Positions 9,051 through 18,093 of a stretch of DNA of 64,000 bases are shown here, piece by piece. Under the pieces are notes generated by a model that made no database searches, had not been told where the DNA came from, and was given only the letters and a program-made list of their open reading frames with translations. This DNA comes from Kovacikia minuta CCNUW1. Lineage in GTDB: Bacteria > Cyanobacteriota > Cyanobacteriia > Leptolyngbyales > Leptolyngbyaceae. Numbering within the stretch: position 1 is the first letter of the stretch; the number at the start of each line of letters is the position of its first letter. The position numbers were made by a program, and so were the translations under genes. Where the stretch lies: NCBI RefSeq assembly GCF_020091585.1, contig NZ_CP083582.1:3658001-3722000 (forward strand), written 5' to 3'.

Positions 9051-9151
9051 ATACCAAATTAAATAGTCCTCGTGGCACATCAATATTCTGTAGGGGCGTT
9101 TGGCCAAACGCCCCTACCCGATCTGTCGCGTTTTCAATTCAAATTGGTATA
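9051..9151. repeat. MITE-like element with terminal inverted repeats, copy 1
   Basis: Begins ATACCAAATT and ends AATTGGTAT, an imperfect terminal inverted repeat. At its centre (9090-9117) is a perfect 28-bp palindrome that starts GTAGGGGCGTTTGG and reads the same on the other strand. A second copy at 50064-50160 shares nearly all of the sequence but has a degraded right end. About 100 bp, non-coding. Confidence 0.85.
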
Positions 9152-9191
9152 AGCAAATCTTTTCAAATACTTTCTAAAGCTATACCAATTC

Positions 9192-9387
9192 TATAGCAGT
9201 CCGAAATCAGTTGTCAGATTCAGGAGCTTTGTGAGAAAGGATGCCACTAGAGCATTGGTACAGTATTTCGAGAAACCGGGTTTCTGGTGAGGATATTCAA
9301 CGAAACTTGAGCATCTCACAGAAGAAACCCGGTTTCTGTACCGGCGTTCTAGAATCCTTTCTCACAATCCAAATAGGATCGCGATAT
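9192..9387. repeat. Repeat of the ATAGCAGTCC family with another repeat nested inside
   Basis: The outer element starts TATAGCAGTCCGAAATCAGT and ends CTCACAATCCAAATAGGATC. Simple copies of this family are at 52122-52197 and 19352-19447. Here it is interrupted by a 107-bp element (about 9246-9352) with inverted ends CTAGAGCATTGGTACAG and, on the opposite strand, CTAGAACGCCGGTACAG, flanking AGAAACCCGG hairpin arms. The inner family also occurs at 10996-11080 and 58225-58302. Confidence 0.7.
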
Positions 9388-9460
9388 CTGAGTTGTGAGA
9401 AGCGTTTGGGTATCAGCCATACCAGCTTTTCGCTGACCACTGACTGTAATCATTCGATGA

Positions 9461-10927
9461 TTAAGTCTCGCTCATACTTGATTTGGGACTACCATACCTG
9501 GCTCGAATTTGATCGATTAAAGTATAAAAATCTGACCAATTATCTTCCTCAGCGATTGATTTCCAAGCTGCTTCAATCAGGGGGCGAACTGGAACAGTTG
9601 CCGGATTATGCTGATAAAGACGGGCTTGAATCTGTTCCATTTCTTCCTCAGGCAAACTTAACAAAAGATTGAAATAAAGGACTTTCCACTGGTTCCAAAG
9701 AGTGACCAATGCATCGTCCGATGTTGTTGCTTGACTGAAAATATTGCCGACATCTTCTCGCCAGGTATGATCAAATTGTTGCGCCAACTCAGCAAAGAAA
9801 CCGTGATAGCTAATTTCTGTTTCTTGAAGAATCTGAATCGTGAGATTTAACAACTCATTTGCCGCGGGTATTTCAATTTCATCAAATCCTAATTTACCCA
9901 GCATCCGTTGTCGATAGGCTGTCTGGTAGTAATCCCAAAAGGGGGACAAACCTGATTCCAAATCACGGGATGAAAGAACCAGTTCTAATGGGCGTTGCAG
10001 CATTTCTAAGTTTTGACGGCAAATAGTGGGTTGGTTGCCATAGGAATAAAGCCCGGAATAATCAAAATAAGCAGCGGTAAAGCGGAGATTGTATGCCGGA
10101 ATGAAGGCGTAGGGACCATAGTCAAAACTTTCTCCCGTAATCGACATGTTGTCCGTATTTAGCACCGCATGGCAAAAGCCCGCTGACATCCATTGGGCAA
10201 CCAGTTCGGCGACTCGTCGCACCAGTTCAGCGTAGAAGAGGACGTAGCGATCGCTTTGATTCGCCAGATGGGGGTAATAGGATTCGATTACATGATCCAG
10301 TAATGTTGCAATCAAATCTTTGCGCTTGAAGTAGTGCAACCGTTCAAAGGTGCCAAACCGAATGTGAGAACGACTGAAACGAACCATAACGGACGATCGC
10401 GTCGGGGATGGCTCGTCTCCCCGCCAGAGAGATTCTCCCGTTTCAACCAGGCTGAGACAGCGGGACGTGCGTACACCCAATCGGTGCAGAGCCTCTGCCG
10501 CAATGACTTCCCGCACCCCCCCTTTCAACGTCAACCTGCCGTCGCCGCCTCTAGAGTAGGGGGTTGTGCCCGATCCCTTGGTACCAAAGTCGTAAAGTTC
10601 CCCATCAACCCCGCGCACCTGACCATAGAGAAACCCCCGCCCATCTCCCAGAGCAGGGTTATATTCGCCAAACTGGTAACCGTGGTAACGCAGTGCCAAA
10701 AAGGGACGGATACCCTGGAACTTGCCAAAGGCTTCAATAAAATCCGCATCACTGACGGTTTTGGGATCAAGGTCCAGGAGGGGTAGCAACTCATCGTTAC
10801 GGAACCGCAGGATATGCGCGGGAAACTGAGCGGCAGCAACACGATCGTAATAGTCATCGCCAAGAAGTTCCAGAGCGGGTTCGTAGTCAAGCGACAGTAA
10901 GGGATTAGCGAGCATTGAGTTAATCAT
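9461..10927 (-). CDS. selO: SelO/YdiU-family protein adenylyltransferase
   Basis: Pseudokinase-fold enzyme that in studied members transfers AMP to protein Ser/Thr/Tyr. Family signatures are plain: [12 protein letters not shown], then [18 protein letters not shown] (nucleotide-binding region), [14 protein letters not shown], and [13 protein letters not shown] followed by DYGP (metal-binding Asn and Asp). I prefer the ATG at 10927, preceded by AAAGGA, over the ATG at 10954, giving 488 residues. Unlike many SelO proteins it ends without a selenocysteine or Cys-x-x-Ser C-terminus; the tail is [10 protein letters not shown] single gene flanked by repeats. Confidence 0.93.
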   Translation of the reverse strand: MINSMLANPLLSLDYEPALELLGDDYYDRVAAAQFPAHILRFRNDELLPLLDLDPKTVSDADFIEAFGKFQGIRPFLALRYHGYQFGEYNPALGDGRGFLYGQVRGVDGELYDFGTKGSGTTPYSRGGDGRLTLKGGVREVIAAEALHRLGVRTSRCLSLVETGESLWRGDEPSPTRSSVMVRFSRSHIRFGTFERLHYFKRKDLIATLLDHVIESYYPHLANQSDRYVLFYAELVRRVAELVAQWMSAGFCHAVLNTDNMSITGESFDYGPYAFIPAYNLRFTAAYFDYSGLYSYGNQPTICRQNLEMLQRPLELVLSSRDLESGLSPFWDYYQTAYRQRMLGKLGFDEIEIPAANELLNLTIQILQETEISYHGFFAELAQQFDHTWREDVGNIFSQATTSDDALVTLWNQWKVLYFNLLLSLPEEEMEQIQARLYQHNPATVPVRPLIEAAWKSIAEEDNWSDFYTLIDQIRARYGSPKSSMSET

Positions 10928-10995
10928 TCGTCCTTTAACGTTTTGGTAACCCATCTATCAGTTTCACACAGGCATGCAGCCCAAACGCTCTGACA

Positions 10996-11090
10996 CTAGA
11001 GCATCGGTACAGAAACCGGGTTTTTTCTGTAAAATGCCCAAGTTTCGTTGGGTACCCCTATCAGAAACCGGATTTCTTGGAATTTGGCAG
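10996..11090. repeat. CTAGAGCATCGGTACAG repeat, second copy
   Basis: Left end CTAGAGCATCGGTACAG followed by AGAAACCGGG, a spacer, and a partly matching arm AGAAACCGGATTTCTT. Same family as the inner element at 9246-9352. The right boundary is degraded. Confidence 0.6.
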
Positions 11091-11203
11091 GGGTGACATT
11101 ATCCGCAGTTCCCTCGTTGCTCTGTTATAACGAATCCTCAATCCGGCTGTGCCCTGTCGTCGGAAATAGCCATTCGCAAAGGATTTCTGGCTTCATTTCA
11201 CTT

Positions 11204-11548
11204 CTACTCAAATTCCAATTGCAGGTTTGGCATGAGTCGCCGGAGGTTTTTTAGTGATTTTTTTTGCCAAAGGATATCCTTTGAACCCTGCACTACAAGG
11301 TGAGTATTTTCATGGTCGCGCACCTTGAGGATAAACCTGGATAGCATAATAATTCCCGAACTATTCAGAAACTGAAGTTCTCGCAGGTTCAAGACCATCT
11401 TTGGAGGTGCTTGAACTGCAACTTCATCGAGCAATTTCACAATTGGGGCGTACTCTTCTAAGCCGCTTAGTCGCAACAGACCTAAACAAGTAACCGTTGT
11501 GGTAGCCGGGTCATATTGAATCTGATAGTCTTTGGTCTTAATCTCCAT
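11204..11548 (-). CDS. STAS-like anti-sigma antagonist-type protein (slr1659-like)
   Basis: 114 residues with a STAS-like pattern: an N-terminal strand pair, then KMVLNLRELQFLNSSGIIMLSRFI, where the NSSG segment occupies the position of the phosphorylatable Ser loop of SpoIIAA/RsbV. It resembles the cyanobacterial slr1659-type family, which is consistently found with an slr1658-type ATPase. It lies 39 bp downstream of that ATPase and of a SpoIIE phosphatase on the same strand. Expected role: the binding partner whose phosphorylation state is set by the two upstream proteins. The target is unknown. Confidence 0.8.
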   Translation of the reverse strand: MEIKTKDYQIQYDPATTTVTCLGLLRLSGLEEYAPIVKLLDEVAVQAPPKMVLNLRELQFLNSSGIIMLSRFILKVRDHENTHLVVQGSKDILWQKKSLKNLRRLMPNLQLEFE

Positions 11549-11587
11549 TACCTCAAAGCTCCATACGGCGTTACGGTTATCGGCTAT

Positions 11588-12166
11588 TTAAAGGGCAAGT
11601 TGCACCATCGTTGTGATAAGGGTGCAGGCTGGTTCCTGGGAAATGGTTTCAAACTTCCAGCCAATCTTTGCCTGATAATCGTTCATCATGGTTAGCAAGC
11701 CCAGACCGGAGTGGTTGAGGGTATCGTTTACCGCATTTCTTTCTAGTTGTTGAATGTATAATTCGTCGAGATCGGCGGTGATTAAGGTTTGAATGGTTGC
11801 CTGAAAAGGCGCGATCGCCTCAGGTGTGACGCTATTAGTGACGATGAATACGATCCGATCGGGATGCAACTGCAACTGAATACTGATACCAAACTGTGAA
11901 GACTCATCGTTAAACTTCATTGCATTTTCCAGTAATTCATTGGCAACATAGTTAACTGCACTTTTCACTTCTGCCTGCTGTTGAGTGATGGAGTCATCTT
12001 CAGAACCAGGGAAAAATGTCACCAGATAGTCAGCCAAAAAATCCGCTGACAGACCATTATTGCGCCAGCGTTTCTGTAGAGGAACTGAACTTGGAGAAAA
12101 TCCTAGCAGCAGATACTCCTGGCTTTTGGGCAGATTGTCAATGAACTCTCCAAATACTTGAGGCAT
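11588..12166 (-). CDS. Histidine-kinase-like ATPase, putative anti-sigma/switch kinase (slr1658-like)
   Basis: 192 residues. The GHKL ATPase motifs are an N-box NELLENAMKFND (about residues 78-89) and a G-box-like SGLGLLTMMNDY (about 153-164). No phosphoacceptor His domain is present, as in SpoIIAB/RsbW-type serine kinases. It begins 9 bp after the SpoIIE-domain gene and precedes the STAS-like gene, so the three should be co-transcribed. Expected activity: phosphorylation of the STAS partner, reversed by the phosphatase. Start and end fit the slr1658-like family. Confidence 0.82.
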   Translation of the reverse strand: MPQVFGEFIDNLPKSQEYLLLGFSPSSVPLQKRWRNNGLSADFLADYLVTFFPGSEDDSITQQQAEVKSAVNYVANELLENAMKFNDESSQFGISIQLQLHPDRIVFIVTNSVTPEAIAPFQATIQTLITADLDELYIQQLERNAVNDTLNHSGLGLLTMMNDYQAKIGWKFETISQEPACTLITTMVQLAL

Positions 12167-12175
12167 GATTAGCGA

Positions 12176-14653
12176 TTACTTTTGCTTAAGTACCAACAAT
12201 GTGATGTCGTCATAGATTTTTTGATCTCCAATATGTCTGTAAACATCATCAACCAATGCCTGACGAATTTCATGAACTGATTTTTGCCAGTTTTGGCTGA
12301 CAATTTCACACAACCGTTCCAGTCCGTACAGATCTCTGGTTGAATTTTCAGCTTCGGTGATGCCATCGGTATAGAGGACAACCCCATCCCCTGAGTCCAA
12401 CTGGATTTGGGTTTGAGTGACAAAGGCAGAAATGTCTGCCACCAAGCCCAGCGGAAATCCTAAATCATCCGTATCAATTTGTTCGATCTTGCCATCAGCA
12501 CGCACTACAATCACTTGCTCGTGCTGTCCACTGACTCTAATTTGACCTTGATCGTAGTCAAGCAAAACGAGCGTGATGTTTTTATCGGAGTTCATCCGGC
12601 GGGCATTTTCGTAGATCACCTGGTTGAGTGTATTTAAGAGCTGTGTTGAGTTGGTTTCTTGATTGATGAGTAGGGTCTTGACGGCGGTTTGCACCATCAG
12701 CATCAACATCCCACTCTCCAATCCGTGCCCCATCACGTCACCAATCCCAATTTTGACCAGACCATTATGCGTCTGAACATCGTAGTAATCGCCCCCAACC
12801 TCTGCGGCGGGTTCCATAAAGCCAGAAATCTCCAGTCCCTCAACCTGGCTGAGTTCGTCTTCTCTGGGCAAAATCATCTGCTGGAGCTGGCGAGTGACGG
12901 AGAGTTCGGCACTCATACGGAGGTTTTCGCTTTCTAACTGCTGGTTGAGTGAAACAATTTCCTGGTTGGCAAGGGCGAGTAGATGCAGACCTTCTTGCAG
13001 GCTGGCTTCTGCCTGTTTGCGATCGCTAATATCCCTGGCGATCCACAGCACCCGATTGTCTGGCAACGGCGAAACATTGGCAGAAAACCAGGTCTCCTGG
13101 TTTCCAATCGGCAAACAGTATTCGATATTGGTGATCACTTGCTGAGTTTCGAGGCACTGGCGGATAAACTTGAGTTGCAGGGCTGCCTCGGCTGGTGGCA
13201 ATTGCTCATCAATCGTTCCACCAATTTGTTCTTGCGGAGGTAGGAAGAAACGCTCTTCCAGAATGGGGGCAAGGATTTTGAGTACTCTTCCCTCCCCATT
13301 AAACACCATCGTGATATCAGACATGGCAGCAAATAAGGAACGCAATTCCGCTTCGGAATCGCGCACGGTTTTTGCTGCCCGTTTCAGGTCAGTAATCTCC
13401 CGCGACACCATGATGACTGTGCTTTCTGAGAGCGGGGAAACTTTGGCAGAAAACCAGGACTCCTGTTCTTCCATCATCAGACTGTACTCAATGCTGACCG
13501 TTTGTTGAGTTTTCAGAGCATGTTGAATACTTTCCAGATGGATATCTGCGGCAGTTTTCGGCAAATTTTCATGCACAGTCCTGCCGATCTGTTCAGTGGA
13601 TGGAATGAACAGGTCATTCGGATCAATGGCGGCAATTCTGAGGCAAGTCCCCTGATGATCAAAGACCGCAACGATATCATTCATTGCGGCAAAGAGGGCA
13701 CGTAATTCTGCTTCAGATGCTTGCAATGATGCTTCTGCCCGTTTGCGGTCTGTGATATCTCGTGCAACCCAAATCACCGTATTTTCCGATAGAGGGGAAA
13801 CCGTTGCTGTAAACCATAGTTCCCGATCGCCAATGGGCAGACTGTACTCAATATCGGTAATAACCTGTTGCGTTTCGAGACATTGCCGGATAAACCTTAA
13901 TTCCAGATCGGCTTGTACTGTTGGTAAAACTTCATGAAGTGTTTTGCCAATCTGGCTGATTGAAGGTGCGACAAAGAAATGATCATTGGTTGGTGCCAGA
14001 ACTTTTAGCATGCGTCCATCTCCGTCAATCACCAGAGTGACATCGGGCATGGCGGCGAAGAACGATCGCAGTTCAGCTTCTGAGGCTTGTAAAGCTGCTT
14101 CTGTTTGCTGGCGTTCCGCTTCGCCCTGTTCTCGCTCCTGTATTTCGCGTTGCAACTGCGCCATTGCGGCTTCCAGTTGATTCGACTTCTGCTCCAACTG
14201 CTGCGCTTTTTGAATCCACTGGGAAACCTCAGACAGCAAATCGATGACAATGGCTGAGCGTTCGGAGTTTGTCTCTTCCACCCCCAGCCAGGGAAGGGGG
14301 TTGAGCAGGTCGGTCGTGTGAACAATTTGAAATTGACCATCAGGCAAAATTTTGCCAATCCGGCACTGTTTCCAGACGTGATGATTGGGTTCGATCCGAA
14401 CTAGCCCACCCGGTGCCTCAAAGGTCTGACCATAGGCGGCAGTGCGGACGCGATCGGTCTCAAACGACTGCGCCAGTTCCACTGCTTGTTTCCATAGATA
14501 GACCTGGGCATAGGCGGCTGCGATCGGGTCACTGGTCACCCGTTCCTTTCCATAACGGGCTTTAAAGTTCTGGACAAACGCCTGGTTTGCAGGGATATCT
14601 AAGCTCTGGAAGTAGGTCCAACTGGCATAGTGCCCGGTGGCTGCATCCCCCAA
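12176..14653 (-). pseudogene. PAS-PAS-PAS-SpoIIE phosphatase portion of a frameshifted sensor
   Basis: C-terminal and larger part of a 1064-residue sensor split by one extra base at 14647-14651. In order: the end of a urea-binding-like domain (GHYASWTYFQSLDIPANQAF), a coiled coil rich in Gln/Glu, three tandem PAS repeats that each begin ASEAELR- or DSEAELR-FAAM and end with a DITDRKRAEA-like linker, then a PP2C/SpoIIE domain (EVGGDYYDV, GIGDVMGHGLESGM, VVLYTDGITEAEN, DDITLLVLKQK) with its metal-binding Asp residues intact. Expected to dephosphorylate the STAS partner encoded two genes downstream. It overlaps the N-terminal fragment because both frames are open there. Confidence 0.88.
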
Positions 14654-15371
14654 TTTGTTGCAGTTCCACCTCCGCCAGACTCACCCCCAGAATCGGGATG
14701 TCATCGGCTCTCATCCCCGCTGCCTGATACTGGCGGTAAAATAACACATTGCTGTCACCATTCAGCGTATTGAAGACGATATCGGGTTTGATTTGTTGAA
14801 TGTGGCGGATGATTTCCTCAAATGACTGAGTTCCCAGCATTACGTAGTCTTTCCCAACCACGCTGCCGCCCTGTTGCTTGAGTTGAGCGCTAATTAGTTT
14901 ATCGACTGTAAGGGAAAAAATATAGTCAGAACCTAGTAAATAGAATCTGCTGCCCTTGTTTTGCAACAGCCAGGTAACAGCGGTTTCCACCTGCTGGTTG
15001 GGACAACAGCCCGTATAGAAGATGTTGCGGGAACATTCCAGCCCTTCATACTGGAGCGGATACCAGAGCAGACGATTGCACGCTTCAACCACAGGCAAAA
15101 CGGCTTTACGGCTGGCAGAAGTCCAACAGCCAAAGACCGTTGCGACCTGATCCTGCTCAATCATTTTTTGGATTTTGACCGCAAAGGTTGCCGGATCAGA
15201 GGCACCATCTGCAATTACCGGTTCAATCATCCGTCCCAGGACACCCCCAGAAGCGTTGATTTCGGCAATCGCCATTAGTGCCGCATCCCGCAACGGCATC
15301 TCGCTGAGTGCCATTGTGCCCGTCAGCGAATGGAGAATCCCAACCCGAACCCCTACTTCAGGCTGATTCAT
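14562..15371 (-). pseudogene. Urea/amide-binding-protein-like sensory domain, N-terminal part of the frameshifted SpoIIE sensor
   Basis: Begins MNQPEVGVRVGILHSLTGTM and follows UrtA/FmdD solute-binding proteins closely (INASGGVLG, FGCWTSASRKAVLPVVE, LLWYPLQYEG, FYTGCCPNQQ, FYLLGSDYIF). There is no signal peptide, so the domain should sit in the cytoplasm as a ligand sensor and not as a transporter subunit. At the end, AEVELQQIG is followed in this frame by unrelated residues. Removing one G from the GGGGG run (CCCCC at 14647-14651 on the plus strand) joins it to GDAATGHYASW, as in UrtA. The intact protein would couple urea or short amides to partner switching. Confidence 0.87.
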
Positions 15372-15672
15372 GCGTCAGTGTCCCGCTTTTGCTTGCGATC
15401 AACCTATGCCTGCACCTCCTTGAAATAATTGGTTTGGGTCATTTTAGCCACCTGATGCTTCCCCTTGCCTGGACTGAGGACTAAGGACTGAACAAGGTTT
15501 GCCCGTATTCTTATCTCTCAAAAGGATGACATGCTAAATCAAATAATACCAAGTATTTTTTGATAATCACGATATTTGATAGACTCTATGAATTCAAATC
15601 AGTTCGGCACAGATCTCAAGCTGAAAACCGTGATAGCCTAACGCCCAAAAGTACTCCATGTCATGACTTGAC
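15372..15672. other. Intergenic region without recognisable feature
   Basis: AT-rich spacer between the start of the sensor gene and the 3' end of the protease gene on the same strand. I see no coding sequence, repeat family member or terminator that I could support. The promoter of the partner-switching operon is expected in its left part. Confidence 0.4.
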
Positions 15673-16329
15673 CTAACTGGCGTTTGCCCAGTCTTGACTG
15701 ATGAACGCTTTGATAACCTTGATCGGAGTCGCAAAGCTGATTCCCGTATTGGTTCCAGAAGGGGTTTGCAGAATCCCGCGATTGATCCCGATCATCTCGC
15801 CCTGGGAATTGAGTAGGGGACCACCGGAATTCCCAGGATGCAGAATCAGTTGGGATTGTAAATCCCCATTCGATCGCACCCTATTTAAAGTTCCTCGTGT
15901 TAGCACCCCTGGATAACCGAAGGGGCTCCCCAGCGCAAACACCTGCTGACCCACCCGAATATTTTCTGCATCTGCCAGAGACACGGTTGGAAAGTACTTC
16001 CATGCATTCAGTTGAATCAATGCCAGGTCATGCTGATGATCGAACCGAATTACCTGTCCAGGGTAACGATGACCATTCGACGTTTTGATCGACAGCCAGC
16101 CACTTTTTTCACCCCCCATCACGCCTTGCACAACGTGATAGTTGGTAATGACTAATCCCTGTCGATCGACAAGGCTACCAGAACCAATCTCCTTGCCAGC
16201 ATAAATCGTGATGACCGCTAAACGCGTTGTCTGGAACTTTAAGGAATCAGCGGAATGTTCCCGCTTTGCTTGGATCGGAACCACACTAGGGTTAGGAGAA
16301 CTGAACGCAGGAGAAGGATTGACTAACAC
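15673..16329 (-). CDS. Trypsin-like serine protease (S1C/HtrA-type catalytic domain without PDZ)
   Basis: 218 residues from a GTG at 16329; an in-frame TAG lies two codons upstream, so it cannot start earlier. The catalytic triad is visible: His in VITNYHVV, Asp in HQHDLALIQL, Ser in HPGNSGGPLL. The domain ends shortly after GISFATPIKVIKAFI, with no PDZ domain and no obvious signal peptide. Small PDZ-less trypsin-like proteases are common in filamentous cyanobacteria. Substrate unknown; an extracytoplasmic location would need a signal that is not evident here. Confidence 0.9.
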   Translation of the reverse strand: MLVNPSPAFSSPNPSVVPIQAKREHSADSLKFQTTRLAVITIYAGKEIGSGSLVDRQGLVITNYHVVQGVMGGEKSGWLSIKTSNGHRYPGQVIRFDHQHDLALIQLNAWKYFPTVSLADAENIRVGQQVFALGSPFGYPGVLTRGTLNRVRSNGDLQSQLILHPGNSGGPLLNSQGEMIGINRGILQTPSGTNTGISFATPIKVIKAFISQDWANAS

Positions 16330-16394
16330 AGATAGCTAAGCAAACGATTCACATATCTTTAGTTTCAAATCCGCTGGGAGTGCGTCCGGATAAA

Positions 16395-16462
16395 TTGGAG
16401 GACAGAGAGAGGGAGATGAGGGTGATGAGGGTGATGAGGAGATGAGGAGATGAGGAGATGAG
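16395..16462. repeat. GATGAGG-type tandem repeats
   Basis: Units of GGTGATGAG and GAGATGAG in tandem between the protease and response regulator genes. Non-coding STRR-like sequence. Confidence 0.7.
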
Positions 16463-16494
16463 GAAGAACCTCTGCTGGCTCCCCTATCTCCCTC

Positions 16495-17184
16495 CTAATC
16501 CGGCAACCCAAAGCGATAGCCTCTGCCGTAAACCGTATGAATCAGCGGAGGTTCTCCCTCGGCTTCAATTTTGCGACGCAGGAGGCGAATTTGGGCAGCC
16601 AGAACGTTACTGGTTGGTTTCTCAGAATTCTCTCCCCAAAGATGCTGATGGATTTGCTCATGGGTTAGCAGTTGATTGGGATAGCGCATTAAGTAGGCAA
16701 GGAGTTGGGTTTCTTTTTCGGAAAGCTCGATCGCCCGCCCACTTCGATATGCCCGTTGATTTGCCTCATCCAGTTCTAATTCGTCTATGCCAGGTCGTTG
16801 AACGGGAGGTGGAGACTCCAAAACGGTTGGACGGCGCAACAGTGCCCGCACTCTGGCAAGCAGTTCTCTCAGCTCAAAGGGCTTAACCAGATAGTCATCC
16901 GCTCCTGCATCCAATCCTTGCACCCGATCGTCGATCGTATCTTTTGCCGTCAGGAAAAGGACGGGGGTCGTATTGCCCTGAGATCTCAGCTGTTGGCAAA
17001 TCTCCAATCCCGACTGTTGTGGCAGCATCCAATCTAAGATCAACAAATCGTAATCCCCTTGTTGCACCAACTGGCTACCGCTGCTGCCATCGTAAGCGAC
17101 ATCAACCTCATAGCCCTCGCGAGTCAAAACCTGACCTAAGGGGTCTGCCATTTCAATTTCGTCATCCACCAGGAGAATTCGCAT
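16495..17184 (-). CDS. OmpR/PhoB-family response regulator
   Basis: 229 residues: a receiver domain with the acidic pair in LLVDDEIEM, phosphoacceptor Asp in LLILDWMLP (about residue 51), Thr in FLTAKD and Lys in YLVKPF, then a winged-helix DNA-binding domain (about 130-225) ending TVYGRGYRFGLPD. The closest look is to cyanobacterial RppA/NblR-like regulators, but I cannot decide among them. No histidine kinase is adjacent on this strand, so the cognate sensor is elsewhere. It is divergent from hisG across a repeat-rich spacer. Confidence 0.93.
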   Translation of the reverse strand: MRILLVDDEIEMADPLGQVLTREGYEVDVAYDGSSGSQLVQQGDYDLLILDWMLPQQSGLEICQQLRSQGNTTPVLFLTAKDTIDDRVQGLDAGADDYLVKPFELRELLARVRALLRRPTVLESPPPVQRPGIDELELDEANQRAYRSGRAIELSEKETQLLAYLMRYPNQLLTHEQIHQHLWGENSEKPTSNVLAAQIRLLRRKIEAEGEPPLIHTVYGRGYRFGLPD

Positions 17185-17185
17185 G

Positions 17186-17305
17186 TTAAAAGTTATGAGT
17201 TATGAGTTATGAGTTATGAATTATGCGTACCTTTTTATATATTCAAATATTCAAAACTCAAAACGCAAAACTCAAAACTCGAAACTCAAAACTTAAAGCT
17301 CTCCC
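17186..17305. repeat. GTTATGA and CAAAACT heptamer tracts
   Basis: GAGTTAT-type units followed by CAAAACT-type units occupy the whole divergent spacer between the response regulator and hisG, so any promoters must be embedded in or next to repeats. Confidence 0.7.
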
Positions 17306-17953
17306 ATGCTTACTGTTGCATTACCCAAAGGTGCTCTTTTGTCCGACAGCATCCGACTGCTGAAGGCGATCGGGCTGGATTTTAGCGCTTTTCTAGAGCC
17401 TTCCAATCGGCTGCTGCAAATTACTGACCCGACTGAAACCGCAAAGGCTTTGCTGGTGCGGAATTACGATGTTCCAGTCTATGTGGAATATGGTCAGGCT
17501 CAATTAGGGATTATCGGGTATGATGTGCTGCGGGAGAAAACACCCCAAGTTGCTCACCTGGCAGATTTGGGGTTTGGCAAGTGTCGAATGTCGGTGGCAG
17601 TGAAGCAATCCAGTCCCTACCGATCGGCATTGGAGTTGCCCTTGTATGGACGCGTTGCCTCTAAGTTTGTCCACTGTGCCCGTGAGTATTTCGACAGTCT
17701 GGATTTGCCCGTGGAAATTGTGCCCCTTTATGGCTCGGTGGAGTTGGGACCGATCACGGGGATGTCGGAGGCGATCGTCGATCTGGTCGCAACTGGAACC
17801 ACCCTTCGAGAAAATGGCTTGATTGAAACGGATATATTGTTTGAAAGCACCGCCCGCTTAATCGCCCATCCGCTCAGCTACCGGATTAATTCCAATGGTC
17901 TGCAAGAATGGATTGAAAAAATCCGCTCCGCAGCTCTGGTTGTTACAAGCTGA
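17306..17953 (+). CDS. hisG: ATP phosphoribosyltransferase, short form
   Basis: First enzyme of histidine biosynthesis (ATP plus PRPP to phosphoribosyl-ATP). 215 residues, the short HisG form that lacks the C-terminal regulatory domain and needs HisZ as partner. Recognisable segments are [11 protein letters not shown] at the start, [14 protein letters not shown], and the PRPP loop region [19 protein letters not shown]. Alone on its strand; hisC lies about 36 kb away, so histidine genes are dispersed, as usual in cyanobacteria. Confidence 0.95.
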   Translation: MLTVALPKGALLSDSIRLLKAIGLDFSAFLEPSNRLLQITDPTETAKALLVRNYDVPVYVEYGQAQLGIIGYDVLREKTPQVAHLADLGFGKCRMSVAVKQSSPYRSALELPLYGRVASKFVHCAREYFDSLDLPVEIVPLYGSVELGPITGMSEAIVDLVATGTTLRENGLIETDILFESTARLIAHPLSYRINSNGLQEWIEKIRSAALVVTS

Positions 17954-17954
17954 A

Positions 17955-18093
17955 ATAGGGCAGAAGACAGGATGGGGGAGTGGGGAGTGGGAGGGAGTGG
18001 GGAGTAGGGAGTAGGGGAATGTTGAATTTAGAAATTTCCCATTTCTCCCCGTCCTCTGACTCCTGACTCCTAACTCCTGACTCCTAACCCCTG
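17955..18093. repeat. GGGGAGT and ACTCCTG heptamer tracts
   Basis: GGGGAGT-like units, then CTCCTAA/CTCCTGA units between the convergent hisG and alpha/beta hydrolase genes. The complementary composition could form stems in a transcript, but no classic terminator is evident. Confidence 0.65.

Larger units (their letters stand above)
8969..9460. other. Gene-free interval filled with mobile repeats
   Basis: Holds a MITE-like element (9051-9151) and a composite nested repeat (9192-9387), described separately. A 143-codon frame through 9241-9672 is composed of these repeats plus the antisense of selO and is not a gene. Confidence 0.7.

Noticed and set aside
9241-9672. 143-codon plus-strand ORF
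   Set aside because: It consists of nested repeats and the antisense of the selO 3' end; no protein-like conservation.
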